The position numbers were made by a program, and so were the translations under genes. Of a DNA stretch of 60,000 nucleotides, positions 34,905 to 46,310 are shown piece after piece. The stretch covers positions 15,502,001 to 15,562,000 of the forward strand of contig NC_079884.1 in NCBI RefSeq assembly GCF_029227915.1. The letters run 5' to 3'. Every line of letters begins with the position of its first letter. Position 1 is the first letter of the stretch. The notes under the pieces were generated by a model, which was not told the DNA's origin, made no database searches, and saw only the letters and a program-made list of their open reading frames with translations. This DNA comes from Hydractinia symbiolongicarpus (Eukaryota > Cnidaria > Hydrozoa > Anthoathecata > Hydractiniidae).

Positions 34905-35148
34905 TATAGGTGAATATTTATCATAGCACATCCGTATTTCATTCTCAACAGAGAATGCTTCACCCCGATCAGACCTCTGATCATGACGAGTGAGTATAGT
35001 GCGTGTAAGTCATATTGAAGAAGAACTACTTTGTTCATCACTAACATACTGCCAAGCAGTGAGCGGGATTCGATCTGGGGACCGCGGATCGAATCCCGCT
35101 CACTGCTTGGCAGTATGTTAGTGATGAACAAAGTAGTTCTTCTTCAAT
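34905..35148 (-). mobile_element. 244-bp retroposon-like insertion with 15-bp target duplication and terminal palindrome
   Basis: The direct repeat atgacaccaaattga flanks the element (34890-34904 and 35149-35163), the size expected for target-primed reverse transcription. The right half is a perfect inverted repeat: arms 35011-35075 and 35087-35151 (65 bp each, no mismatch) around an 11-base loop. Each arm holds GCGGGATTCGATC, which resembles a tRNA B box. The element looks like a SINE whose 5' end was copied back on itself. An assembly artefact is the alternative. Confidence 0.7.
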
Positions 35149-35234
35149 ATGACACCAAATTGAGTTTGATCATTTTATTTGGTTTGTAAAAATTTCCGCC
35201 GTTCGAAAGAAGAATAGACCTATTTCCATATCCA

Positions 35235-37139
35235 TTTGGTTCTACGAAATATACATACTTAAAATGCAGAATAACATAAAAACGAGATTAGTTATGAGCA
35301 AATTTCGGGATGCTGGTTGTTTACATGCAAGTTTGAAGAATGTATCAACAAAATGTTGGGTTTTACAGCTTTTAAGTGGCAGTTTCACATAATCGTATTC
35401 AACACAGTTATAAAGAGGGTTTTGGTAGTGGTAGTGTTACAAAAAAATTCAAAATATTGCAGATTTTAAGGGTGTATCGTTTGGTATATATTAGATAGCT
35501 AGCTAGCTAGCTAAACCTCTAAAAACCTCCTAGCCACGGTAAACCTAGCTCCGTTTTTAGAATGATGTGAATACATTTTTATTTACTGTTTCCAAGTGAA
35601 TTTAGAACTAAAACTCAATATACAGTTTACTAACGCTCAGTGCCACTTCATATTTCTTCTGATCAGTTAAAAAAATTATAATTAGCTTGCTAGTATAGCT
35701 ATGCCAAAAAGTAGCCAGCAGCTAAGCTAAAACACTGGAAAAACATATTTAAATATCATTTTGAGCTCCCCATTCCCCATGAATCAATATTGAATATGTT
35801 TGACAGATGCTAACAGAAGTATTCCAGAAACCTAAAGAAAAATAACATTGACTTCAGGGGAAAGGGGATGGCACAGTAAAGAGATTTCAAAGGTTGGATT
35901 TTCTTATAGCATTCTCACAAGTATTTTTCCCAGGGTTGGAGCTATAGCTTAGCTGCATGAGTTACCAACGAATCATTTTTTAATATTTGTTGCGTAAACT
36001 GATATTTAAAATTAATATTTTTGGTATTGGCTGATGTGATTATGTAATTGTCACACTTCCTCTGTCACCACTCCGTCTCTTACTGACTTTCAATAATCGC
36101 ACATTTGTATCAAGCATTGTGATGGTTAACCCTAATACTTACAGTTTGTAAGTAATAGGAATTGATATTACCCCATTTTTACCTCATTTTTTTAGGTTTT
36201 TAGGAAAAAAAATAGAAAAAAAAATAATATATAAAAATTTCTGGATTTTAGCTGTAAACGTGCTTAATATTTATCAAAATCTCAGTCTCAATGTTCAAAA
36301 ACCAGGTCCTTATGTATTTTGTTTTCTTGCTTTTTTGAAATCTTGAAAATAATCTTGCAGAATTTTTTGAAGTGATCCATTCAAGGAAATATTTGTTTCT
36401 GATAGATCACTGGACAATTTCATTTTCCTGAAAATATACTGAGATTGTAACTCTCTGAATACAAAATTTAAAAATTAGGATATTATCCTTTTAGTCAACC
36501 TTATTGTTTGAAATTTTAGATAATTTTTTTAGCCAAATTCAATCTGGCTTAAAATTTAACACAAATAAGCAAGAACATTCCAAGAAAGGTTCAAAGTCCA
36601 ACTTTTCCCACCAAGTCAAATTAGTATCCTAATTCTGAAATCACAAATGTGTAAAATGTGAGTTATAAATACTTCCAAAACTACCCTCCCTTAAAAAAAT
36701 ATTAAAAATTTAAGGCAAGGTCAACTCAACTACTATTTTAAAACCACTGTCAGTAAGCCTGGCTAATGTTATTTTCACAGATGTTGTTTAAAAAATAAGG
36801 TACACTCACCAATTTTGGTAAACAGCTTGAAATTTCACGTTTGTTTGGAACAAATCAGCCAGCCATCTAGCTAGCTATGGCTACTTATATCATATTCAAA
36901 GCTAGCTCATTTAACCCCAAGAATAATAAAAAATCATTAGAACGGCCCAATGGTACATGCCATTATGCTATATTATCACCAAATGTTAATAACAATCTGT
37001 ATGACAAATTAATCTTGCAAATATTGGAAGTAAACAAACAATATCTGCACTACTTCGCTGCAAACTAAAATTTTGCTCATAACTAATCTCGTTTTTATGT
37101 TATTCTGCATTTTGAGTATGTATATTTAGCGGAACCAAA
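35235..37139. mobile_element. 1.9-kb DNA transposon with about 68-bp terminal inverted repeats
   Basis: The left end (about 35235-35302) and right end (about 37072-37139) are inverted copies: TTTGGTTC, then aaatatacatact, then a near-identical stretch including aaaatgcagaataacataaa and gagattagttatgagcaaa. Similarity continues more weakly inwards (gttgtttac). The interior has GCTAGCTA runs and no ORF long enough for a transposase, so it is non-autonomous. A possible 4-bp ATCC duplication flanks it. Confidence 0.75.
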
Positions 37140-37624
37140 ATCCTCTAAATCCTCTTACTGAGGCTGCATCGCTTGCGATAGTGAACAAAAAGCAACTGAA
37201 AGTACCGTTCTGATTGCGACAAAGGGTACATCAGAAATCAGGGAAACATCATGGGGAGAAAGGCGTATAGGTATTAACCCTTTTAACCCTTTTATAGTGA
37301 GGGAGTGTATTGTTGATCTTTGTTTTAAGGTTGGTAGGAGGATGGATTTCACGAGAGGACAAACGGTATGATTATAAAATTTGGTAGATTAACTAACCAA
37401 ATTATAAAATGTATTTCACATTTAAAATTAATTCTGACGTCATTGTTTTACATAACGTCATCGTTTTTCCAGAATGTTTTTTTCAGATTTATTATCATTC
37501 CATTTTATGCTTGGCTAACTGGTTTTCGTAATGCAAAAGACAAATGTAAATAAATTAGAAGTGTTCTCATGAACAAAAAAGTGTTGTTGTTTTTAATTTT
37601 TTTAAGTAGCTCCGACAACGTTCA

Positions 37625-39508
37625 ACCATAGTCACAAGAAAAAGAATAGTCTGGGTAATCGGCCATTCCGGGCCGTATCGTAAAGAGACTTCAAAAAACT
37701 GGGGTGGCCGAATATAAGGGCACCAAAGTTTAAAAAATGGCTGCGGCTGCAGAGGATTTCCTTTATGGTGAAGATCTGGATGCTATTTTGGAGGCAATAG
37801 ATGAAGATTTTTTACAAAGTAATACTGAGTTTGAAGTGGAACTAACTTCAGTAATTGACGAAATACCCAAAGAAAAGGCCAAGGTTACATTTACCTGTAG
37901 TTTGTGCTCTAAAGTTTGTGTATCACAAAGGGGGTTATCTCGCCACAACAACACTAAGCACAGTAAAGAAAAGGAAAGTGATGCAAATTTGGAAGCTGAA
38001 CAGGTTCTGCATCCGCTGTATTTTAAGCGATATATCGAAGATTCAATAATAAAATTGACAGGTGATGAATGTTATCCCTCTGAAATCACAAACGAATTCA
38101 AGTTTTTTAAAATTGGTAGCCTTGACAATGTTTTGCCATCATACAGTCTGGTGAAAAATGTTATCAAATCTTTTGATGGAGATGCTGAAAAGTTTTATCC
38201 ATTATTTTATAAAAATATTTTGGACATGGAACACCCCTTTGGAGCAAGTCTAAGCCACAACTGTACTGTTCTTCTAGGATTTGAGTTAGCAAATCAAGTA
38301 TTGTGTCACTTGTCTAAGTCTGATTTCAAGGATGTTTTGCAAGTTCCAAATAAACCACACACCTTTTCAGATAAGGAAACGTCCATCATATCCTATCTTA
38401 ATGGATACATCTTTAGTACTATGTATCGGCGAATACGTTTCTCCTCAAAAAACACATGTCAACAAATATATCATCAACAGTATTTGGCAGTTCTTCTGGC
38501 TGGAAAATCTGATGACACAGAAGATATACCAGAGTACAAATTGGTTAATGCTAGGGATCGTGGTGGTCTATGGAAAGTCAGAAAAGAGATAATTTTAATT
38601 TTTACAGCTGCCGAGGAATATTTTCGATCATATACCAATAAAGGGTGCAGTAAAATTGATAGCAAGGAAATAGTTTCCTTTCTTATGAAAAATTTTAATG
38701 TGAAGTCAAATTTCACGAAAATAGTTAACCTCTGCGATGTATCACTGAAAAAAGAAGTTTCTTTAAATCTTCTAGAAGACCTACTCATGCTATATGTCAG
38801 AGTGAGAACATTTTCTTTTGTCAAAGATAAAATGCAGCTTCACAAAATATCGGCCGATACAAAGAGATCAAAATCTCTACGCACAGAATTAAAGAAGAAA
38901 TCATCCACCCTGGATCAAGGTCATTGAAAGTACTGCAACCACTAACAAAACAGCTATTTTTATAGCTACACACCTATAAAAATCATTACCTATGGCATTA
39001 TTAGCACATAGCTGGATAGCTAGTTACTAGCATATAGCTAGCTAGGCTAGTGAGAGGCATAAGTGTAACTGTTTTAAAGCCAAGTATAATGTTTTTAAGA
39101 ATGTGTGGCTATAAAAATAGCCGTTTTTTTAAGTGTTTTTCTTCATAGTTTTTTCTTTTTTCTGCAAGGAACAGGTTCATCACTAAAATCCACTAAAATC
39201 CCTGTCTCCAAGATGTGTTGTACTCATCATTTCCTTGTGGAATACAAAATATTGAGATGCCAGTAGTTCTTCTCGAAGTAGAGCAACCAAAAATCGAACA
39301 ATTAGCACCAGGCATAGCAAATTACAGCATAAATGAAAAATTACTTTAAAAAAATATAAGCTTCGCTAAGGTTTCCCGCTTGTTTTTTAAATTTTGGTGC
39401 CCCTAAAAGTAGTCTGGGTACTAGAAATTGTAGGAACCCGAGTTATTAAACGGGAGCAGAGCGCGTTGGCACGAGTCTCCAGACTATTCTTTTTCTTGTG
39501 ACTATGGT
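37625..39508 (+). mobile_element. 1.9-kb TIR element carrying an intact C2H2 ORF
   Basis: The ends are inverted repeats of 30 bp (ACCATAGTCACAAGAAAAAG, then aatagtctgg) flanked by TCA on both sides (37622-37624, 39509-39511). A second inverted pair sits closer in: gggcaccaaagtttaaaaaa just before the start codon (37718-37737) and its near-complement at about 39386-39405. The only long ORF is 37737-38927. No DDE transposase is visible inside. Confidence 0.8.
37737..38927 (+). CDS. intact single-exon 396-aa protein with one C2H2 zinc finger, encoded by the TIR element
   Basis: Starts MAAAAEDFLYGEDLDAILEA and runs uninterrupted to TGA. The first 50 residues are acidic. A C2H2 finger follows (Cys54-X2-Cys57-X12-His70-X4-His75, FTCSLCSKVCVSQRGLSRH). 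The rest is a mainly helical, uncharacterised domain with SYLNGYIFSTMYRRIRF, a YKLVNARDRGGLWKVRKE block and a basic C-terminus. The DRGGLW...EEYFR-type pattern recalls proteins I know only as repeated, transposon-associated families in cnidarians and sponges; I cannot name the family. No catalytic DDE/D triad or RNase H fold is evident. The ORF lacks introns, lies wholly between the TIRs and starts inside the inner inverted repeat. An open frame in a region of decayed elements suggests recent activity or selection. It may be a DNA-binding accessory protein or a captured host gene. Confidence 0.8.
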   Translation: MAAAAEDFLYGEDLDAILEAIDEDFLQSNTEFEVELTSVIDEIPKEKAKVTFTCSLCSKVCVSQRGLSRHNNTKHSKEKESDANLEAEQVLHPLYFKRYIEDSIIKLTGDECYPSEITNEFKFFKIGSLDNVLPSYSLVKNVIKSFDGDAEKFYPLFYKNILDMEHPFGASLSHNCTVLLGFELANQVLCHLSKSDFKDVLQVPNKPHTFSDKETSIISYLNGYIFSTMYRRIRFSSKNTCQQIYHQQYLAVLLAGKSDDTEDIPEYKLVNARDRGGLWKVRKEIILIFTAAEEYFRSYTNKGCSKIDSKEIVSFLMKNFNVKSNFTKIVNLCDVSLKKEVSLNLLEDLLMLYVRVRTFSFVKDKMQLHKISADTKRSKSLRTELKKKSSTLDQGH

Positions 39509-39996
39509 TCAACAATTTCTATTTTAGTAACGGGAATAAAAATTTCCACATGTTTCGTAAAAGGAAAAAAAAAGTTATCAATTTTTTTTAACTTAGTTCG
39601 TTGAGGGAAATTGGCATATTCTGCGTCATAACTGAATAACCTGTGAAGATGTCAAGGTCAAGTATTGTCTTTTTATAGATTTCAACATGCTTATCATAAC
39701 AAAAAACGAGACATAGGAAAAATAAAGCAGACAAAAATAGCTTGTGACATTCGAAGAATTTTCCTTTTATTTTGTTTAAAGCTTATCTCCCGCGAAAAAA
39801 AACTAGTTAATTTTATATGAAAATAACTAGGAATTTGTATATTTTTTTGAAAATTCTTTATTGATTCTTAAGAATTTGGACCTAGAAATTTAGAAATTTA
39901 ATTATGCATTTGACATTTTTGACTAGGCATGTAGGGTTAAAAATGTTTTTTGGCCATTCAGTTTGGCGTTTTGAACATTTTACATAAATTTCGATA

Positions 39997-40157
39997 TCTT
40001 TTATAATAATACGAAGAGTTTGTCCGTCTGTCTGTGACAGACAAAGTGGATGTGTTTAGTTTTTTTGATGTAACCGAAAAATGCATGTCTTAAACGCTCT
40101 AATCGACTAGTTAAACGTAACGACGTCAATAATATGAATTTAGCGTCAATAGCTTAA
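39997..40157 (+). mobile_element. Helitron 5' fragment (3'-truncated), first of the tandem train
   Basis: It starts TCTTTTATAATAATACG with gtccgtctgtctgtgacaga, then aaccgaaaaatgcatgtct, matching the first 170 bp of the next Helitron. It lacks a terminal hairpin, and the next Helitron begins at 40158. Confidence 0.65.
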
Positions 40158-40883
40158 TCTATATAATAATACGCCAGTTCCGTGTGTCTGTAACAGGCAA
40201 AGTGGATATGTTCATTTTCCTTTAATCTTACCGAAATTTTCTTTGAAGTAACCGAAAAATGCATGTCTAATATGCTAAATTTTCTGACGGTACGGCGCGA
40301 CGTCAATAACACCACTTTAACGTCAATATCCTATATTAAATTAATGAAGCCGTTACAGTGCACTTAAAACTTTGAGGCCAAATAACTTGGAAACGAGGTG
40401 GTGACGTCAATGATTTTTCACTGCGTGGGTAACTAGGGACCACCTGGGACCAATTTGGGTAAGTTTCCCAAACCTGGATCCCCGAATCCGTTTCGGAATG
40501 GACGGGTTGATGACGTCATCACAAAACCTTCAAATCCCAATATTTCTGCAACCGTTTGTCAAAAGTGCACGTTCCTATACATTTTCTTGATCAGCATTTC
40601 AAGATCTATACGATGAAGGCAACAGGTATACAAATTTCTAAAAAAAAGTTTTGGGGGTTTGACTGGCCATTGCTGACGTCAGCAAAATTTTAAAACCCTT
40701 ATATCTCATTAACCGCTCATCAAAAGCACATGATCATATACATTTTCTTGATCAGCAGTTTAAGCTCTACACAATAGAGGCAACGTGGAAACACAGTTCT
40801 ACTTTTTTTTGTGGATGGGTTGCTGACGTCATCAAAATTTTTATTCTGCCTCAGTGGACTTTTCCACGGGCTTTATCGACTAG
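40158..40883 (+). mobile_element. non-autonomous Helitron, 726 bp
   Basis: It starts TCTATATAATAATACGCCAG and ends with the hairpin GTGGACTTTTCCAC, then gggctttatcgaCTAG. No Rep/helicase ORF. The body contains several CRE-like palindromes (gatgacgtcatc, gctgacgtcagc). It is directly abutted by the next Helitron. Confidence 0.9.
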
Positions 40884-41474
40884 TCTATATAATAATACGC
40901 CAGTTCCGTGTGTCTGTCTGTCACTTTTGCGAAGTGCATTACATTCTTCAAAATTTTCTTTAACAAATTCTATAAAACATCGCCTATAAAATTGTTCTGT
41001 AATTTACCAAACTTTACCGATAAAAAAAAGTATTGACGTCAAAGGAAAGTTAATTAAGATTAGTGAAGCCATTACAATGCACTTAAAACTTTGAGGCCAA
41101 ATAACTTGGAAACGAGGTGGTGACGTCAATGTTTTTTCACCGCGTGGGTAACTAGGGACAACCTGGGACCAATTTGGGTAAGTTTTCCAAACCTGGGTCC
41201 CCGAATCCGTTTCGGAATGGACGGTTTGATGACGTCATCAAAAAAACTTTAAACCTTGATATCTCTGGAACCGTTTGTCAAAGATACATGATCATATACA
41301 TTTTCTTGATCAGCATTTCAAGATATATACGATGAAGGCAACAGGTATACAAATTTCTAAAAATATATATTTATTTTGTATTTGCACTGCTGACGTCAGC
41401 AAAAAAACTAAAACAACCTATTTTTCCATTGTCCTTCTGCCTAAGTGGATTACTCCACGGGATTTATCGACTAG
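40884..41474 (+). mobile_element. non-autonomous Helitron, 591 bp
   Basis: It starts TCTATATAATAATACGCCAG and ends with GTGGATTACTCCAC, then gggatttatcgaCTAG. Its 3' two-thirds is closely similar to the previous element (gaggtggtgacgtcaatg, tggacggtttgatgacgtca). No ORF. Confidence 0.9.
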
Positions 41475-42489
41475 TCTATATAATAATACGCCTTGTTTGG
41501 TCTAACGTTCTCTTAAATTATCGGATACATGATATCTTAATTAAATATTATGGCATTTGTAAATACCTCGGGCAACTTACGGACAGTCCCTAACAGGCCA
41601 ATGTAGTGATCTCACTATGGGAAAAGAACTTGTCAGGTCGATTTTTTGGCTAAAACGTAGCTTTTGATGGACTGTTTTTAATAAAGCTGTTAAAAAGTAT
41701 TTGTCAAGAAAGTTAAGAACATTAAGGCTGAAAAGGAATAACACAATTCTTATAAAATACAGGGTGTATATCGTAGATAAGAACTTTATAAACTATAAAA
41801 AGTAATTTTTCCGTTGTTACTGGTTTTAACGCTAAGACGTGGGTTATGTCGTTATAATAAACCTTAATGTAAACAAAGTTAAATCAATGTTTACATCTGT
41901 TACGTTACCGTTTAAAATATTATTCGATTCTTAAATTCGAAAACACTGTATTGTTATCTATCATGCACGGCACGTTTGCGCATTGGGAGGGTTGCTGTAT
42001 GCAATAGACTAAATAGCTAATTTGGTATGATGCATTAGAAACTGTACGTTGTGGAAATTTCGCAATTAGATTTTTTGTGTGACATAACGATTTTTTTCTA
42101 ATGTCTGGTATACCATTTTCCCTGGTGTACTTCTGGGATGGCAAAACAAGTATATAGTTTTAGCAGCTTTAGTTTTTTACATAACCGTTGTTAGCCACCT
42201 TCGGTTTTACTGTTGGACATGCTTATATTTTTAAGCGTTCTGTTTCAGCGGGTATAAATATAACGCAGATTGTGAGCAACCTCAATCCCAGGGCTTCTTT
42301 TTTCTCTTTTATTATTATTTTTTATTGCTGCACATGTTTATTTTTTTGGACGTTTTGTTTTAGCGGTTATAGATATAGAATAATGCAAATTGTGACTCTT
42401 AAAAATTCCTATGTTCTATGTTTTTTTTAGCACACCTCAAAAGGACTCAATAAGAGATTCAGTGGATTCTTCCACGGGAATTCGGCTAG
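41475..42489 (+). mobile_element. non-autonomous Helitron, 1015 bp
   Basis: It starts TCTATATAATAATACGCCTT and ends with GTGGATTCTTCCAC, then gggaattcggCTAG. Its body differs from the two before it but matches the next Helitron (aaaagtaatttttccgttgt; ccctggtgtacttctgggat). No ORF. Confidence 0.88.
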
Positions 42490-42504
42490 TCTATATATTA
42501 ATAC

Positions 42505-43842
42505 CGTACATACTAAAAAGGGTAACACCCTAGAACAAGCTAGAACAACCTGGAACGATCTAGAACAACCTAGAACAACCTGAGAACAAGCTGGAACAAC
42601 CTAGAACAAGCTAGAACAACCTAAGAAATATAACAACCAAAAATATAAGACTATCTCGATTCTGTAAATAAATCTGGGTTTCTAGTAAGAATATTTCCGC
42701 CATGTTTCCCGCTTGCCAAGTTATGGGGGATTCCCTTAGTTTAGTACAACAGCAGCATTAACCGTCACGGTATTTTTACCCCTAAAGTGCGTCCAATATC
42801 AGCATTTAGCTAGAACAATAACTAGTTATTACATTTCTTTATTATATTGAATTTTACCATTTTATGTGAGCCCCCGGTCTTACGACGATACAGTTCGCTG
42901 CATCAAGGAAATCGACTTCTTTCTGTCTCGCCACATTCGAAGTGTTTGAAATGAATGGAAAGAAGGAAAAATATTATATTTTTTTCTTCATTCAAATCAG
43001 TTTTCAGAACACAGAGCGTTTACGCTATTCCGCACAGAATTCTTATTTCATTCGCTGCCGGTTCTCCGGTTGTTCTCTTCGTGTACTGTCAGCTCTCTCA
43101 TTGTTCTGTAAAACTGGTGGTTATACCTGGTCTTTGGGTAAAAAAACCTTTAAAAACGCCTGTAGCGAGATGTCGAAAACACACATTCGACACCCATTTC
43201 ATTACTAAGCATCCAAGAAGGTTTTTTAAAACAGTTTTAGTTAAATGGCGTCTTCTGATGATGAAGATTTGAAGCACGCATCATCAACCAAAAGCAAATC
43301 TCTGGCCACGTTGCTATTACGACTATTCCTTGTCATTAGTGACCCTGTCATTCCAGGCTATTAATCGCTGCCTTCTGGCTTCGCGAAACATAGGAGATCG
43401 CGTTTGAATTTTTTGTCGAAGAGCTATATACAGGAGCCAAACTACCTCGACGGTCCAACTGACGTATCTTTTCGTTATTCATTCAGCAGATGTTACAATC
43501 ACGGCGATTCTTACCCTTGAATTTTTTTTTGTACACGCTTATAACCTCAATCGCTCACAAAACACGCAAAGGGATTACCCAAATTTAACTCTATCAGCAT
43601 AATCTTTTAGCATGTTTTCAGATAGGTCTCGCTTGTCTTTAGTTTATTCCAGTTTGTTCCAGGTTGTTCTTAGGTTGTTCTAGCTTGTTCTAGCTTGTTC
43701 CAGGTTGTTCTTAGGTTGTTCTAGCTTGTTCTTAGGTTGTTTCAGGTTGTTCTTAGGTTGTTTTAGCTTGTTCTTAGGTTGTTCCAGATTATTCCAGGTT
43801 GTTCTAGCTTGTTCTAGGGTGTTACCCTTTTTAGTATGTACG
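42505..43842. mobile_element. MULE-like element, 1338 bp, 10-bp target duplication
   Basis: Ends CGTACATACTAAAAAGGGTA and its complement. The subterminal regions are arrays of tagaacaacc/agaacaagct units (42530-42627, and the inverted array at 43640-43826). Direct flanks are atattaatac (42495-42504) and atatcaatac (43843-43852): a 10-bp duplication with one difference. Long repetitive TIRs and 9-11-bp duplications are MULE characters. The interior (42640-43620) is GC-richer, has no transposase, and holds short ORFs (42942-43272 and an ATG at 43244 beginning MASSDDEDLKHASSTKS) that might be captured host sequence. Confidence 0.8.
43640..43826. repeat. subterminal decamer array of the MULE-like element
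   Basis: About 18 degenerate copies of ttaggttgttc / tagcttgttc in tandem. The complementary but shorter array is at 42530-42627. Frames across it give repetitive NNLEQPKN-type peptides that are not genes. Confidence 0.9.
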
Positions 43843-45823
43843 ATATCAATACGCCTTGTGTGTCTGTGTGTGTGCGCGCACGGTGAGGCCAAGGAGAAAA
43901 ATATACGGGTCACTTTCTTATTTTTCATGCATTGTGTCCCCAAAGCGTGGCGTTACGCTAAAATTTACTAAGTTAAAATACGCAAATCAGGGGGCTGCTA
44001 TTTAAACATTCAATTCTTTTTTCTTATTACTTTAAAAAATAAAGAAGATTTTTTAAACTTTTTTAAAAATCTTTTCAATGTTTTTATTCATTTTGTTTTT
44101 TGTTTTAAAAGTCCCACGGGGAATAATTTAATTTTACCCCCGGTTTACAATGTGCGCGCCGTATCTAACCGAACAAGTTGTTTATCAACTGAAAAAGGAA
44201 ACTGAAGCGACAAAGGTTGTCTCCTTTTCAAAGTGATTCTGACAAAAAGTTATTTCAAACAAGGCATGTCAATGCTTACTTATCATAAGGTCAGCTTAAA
44301 GGTCAATTTTGTGTTCTGGGATCGAGATTGCTTCTTTTTATAGAAAAACTATCAAATTCGAATATGAATGTAATTCAAATCTGAAATGTAAAAAACAAAC
44401 TGTTGTTGTTAGTTAGAAATATTTCTAACGTACGATGATTTAATATCAGAAAAAGAATTGATTGGAAATGTATCAGACAATTGTAGCTATACATTTTCAA
44501 TTTGTTCTCTTTGGGATGAAGCGAAGTTTAGTAATCGAAGTAAAAACTGGTTGAACTTTTATCCACACAACGCTAACAAGCTACCTACTGAGAACGCGAA
44601 AAAAAGCAGGTGCGTTGTTTAGATTATTTAGTACAGAAATAAATTTAGGCGTACAATAATTTTTTAGCCGTTTTAACTTTCAGAGCTAAATTTTCCCTTA
44701 AACATTAAGTTTTCTGTTGTGTCTTGAAACAGAAAATGTTTTATTTTTTGTAAGAATAAACTCTGAACAATGGGTCAGAAGTTAAGAATATTCTAAGAAT
44801 ATGTTCAACCTCGATTGTTTGTTCTAAATATAAAAAGAATTTGCCAATAGCTATAGTAAAATATAGCAAGCTTTATTTTATTAAGGCATTATATATTTTC
44901 AGGTCATAGCCATGCTAAGAATAATGGGGATAGCATTTGTCAAAAAAGTTAAGAACGTCGAGGCTGAAACTAAAACACACTTATAAAACCAGCGCGTACA
45001 TCCTAGAAAAGAATTTATATAAACTGTAAAAAGTAATTTTTCTGTTGTTACTGTTTTTAACACTACAAACTGCGTTGTTGTCAGTGTTGTTGTTGATAAT
45101 AAATGTAAACCTAAAACCTAAACTTAAATCAATGTTTACATCTGTTAGATTGCGATCGTTTGAAAAATATTCGATTTTTAAATTCGAAAACGCTGCATTG
45201 TTATCTTCTTTGATTTTATGCGTGATTTTCTTGATCATAAGTTTGGGTCTGTAAGGCAAGCTGTTCTTTTAGTATTATGAATTGAAATATTTCAGTAGAT
45301 ATACAATATACCAAATGATTCAAGTTTGTTATATTTCTGTTTTGTGTTTTGTCAACTATTAATTTCTTATATTTTGAGTATAACCTTGGAATGGTTGCCG
45401 CATGCAATAGAGACTGAATAGATGATTTTGTATGACTTAACAAAAACTGTTGGATTTTTTTTGAATGCTTGGTATCCTTTTTTTCCCTGGTGTACTTCTG
45501 GAATGGCAAAGCAAGTATTTCGCTTTTTACGTAACGGTTGTTAAACACCTTTAATTTTTTTGGACATTTTCCATTTTTATTTTATAATTTTTTGCAGGTT
45601 CTGTTTCAGCGGTTATAATCATAGAATAATGCAGATTGTGAGCAACCTCGATCCTAGGGCTTTTTTCTCTTCTTACCATCCCGTTATAAAAGAGACAAAG
45701 AGCTTAGGGTCGGGGTTGAAATGTGAGTTTTGAAAATTTAAAAAACTGTGATGTATGTTTTTGTTCGGTATCCCTTGCATCGGTTTAATGAGAGATTCAG
45801 TGGATTCCCCCACCGTTATTCAT

Positions 45824-46310
45824 TCATTCATTTTTTTTCATCATTCATTCTCGGCTTAACGTCCGTTTTCCATGCTAGCATGGGTTGGACGGGGTATATT
45901 AATGACCCTCTTCCAATCTGATCTAGACTGTGTTAGATCTAAACTCAACTTCCTCTCTATCAAGTCTGTCCTTATAACCTCCTGCCAAGTCTTTCTCGGT
46001 CTTCCTCTGGGCTTTGCCCCAGGAACTATCAAGTCTCTACACTTTCTTACCCAATTATCCTCCTCCATTCTTTCCAAGTGCCCCAGCCAGTTTAATCTTC
46101 TTATCTGGATAACATCTTTAATTCTACGGAGACTTAGCCTGCTTCTTAGCTCATCTGAACTCTTTCTGTCTCTCAGACTGGCATTACACATCCACCTAAC
46201 CATTCTCATATCATTCCTTTCTAAACGGTCAAGATCTTCCTGCTTCACTGCCCATGTCTCACTACCGTACAACATAACACTTCTTACACAGGCCTCATAC
46301 AACCTACTAC
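45824..46310 (-). pseudogene. RTE-type LINE 3' end, 5'-truncated, inserted in a Helitron terminus
   Basis: The minus-strand frame 46302-45856 encodes the C-terminal part of an RTE-like ORF2: VMLYGSETWAVKQEDLDRLE, MRMVRWMCNASLRDRKSSDE, LNWLGHLERMEEDNW and a KPRGRPRKTWQ block, all standard post-RT motifs. The 3' tail is a short (GAAT)n tract (plus strand attcattcattca at 45818-45830). A tattca direct repeat flanks the insertion (45818-45823 and 46311-46316). The retained ORF piece has no stops, so insertion is fairly recent; RT and endonuclease domains are absent. Confidence 0.9.

Noticed and set aside
40101-40110. aatcgaCTAG followed by T as a Helitron 3' terminus
   Set aside because: No hairpin precedes it, and alignment with the next Helitron shows the sequence continues past it as internal Helitron DNA.
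42942-43272. Overlapping frames inside the MULE-like element as a host gene
   Set aside because: Neither frame has splice partners or recognisable domains; kept only as possible captured cargo.
43680-43971. Repetitive frames (NNLEQPKN and FLGCSSLF types)
   Set aside because: Translations of the decamer array at the right end of the MULE-like element.
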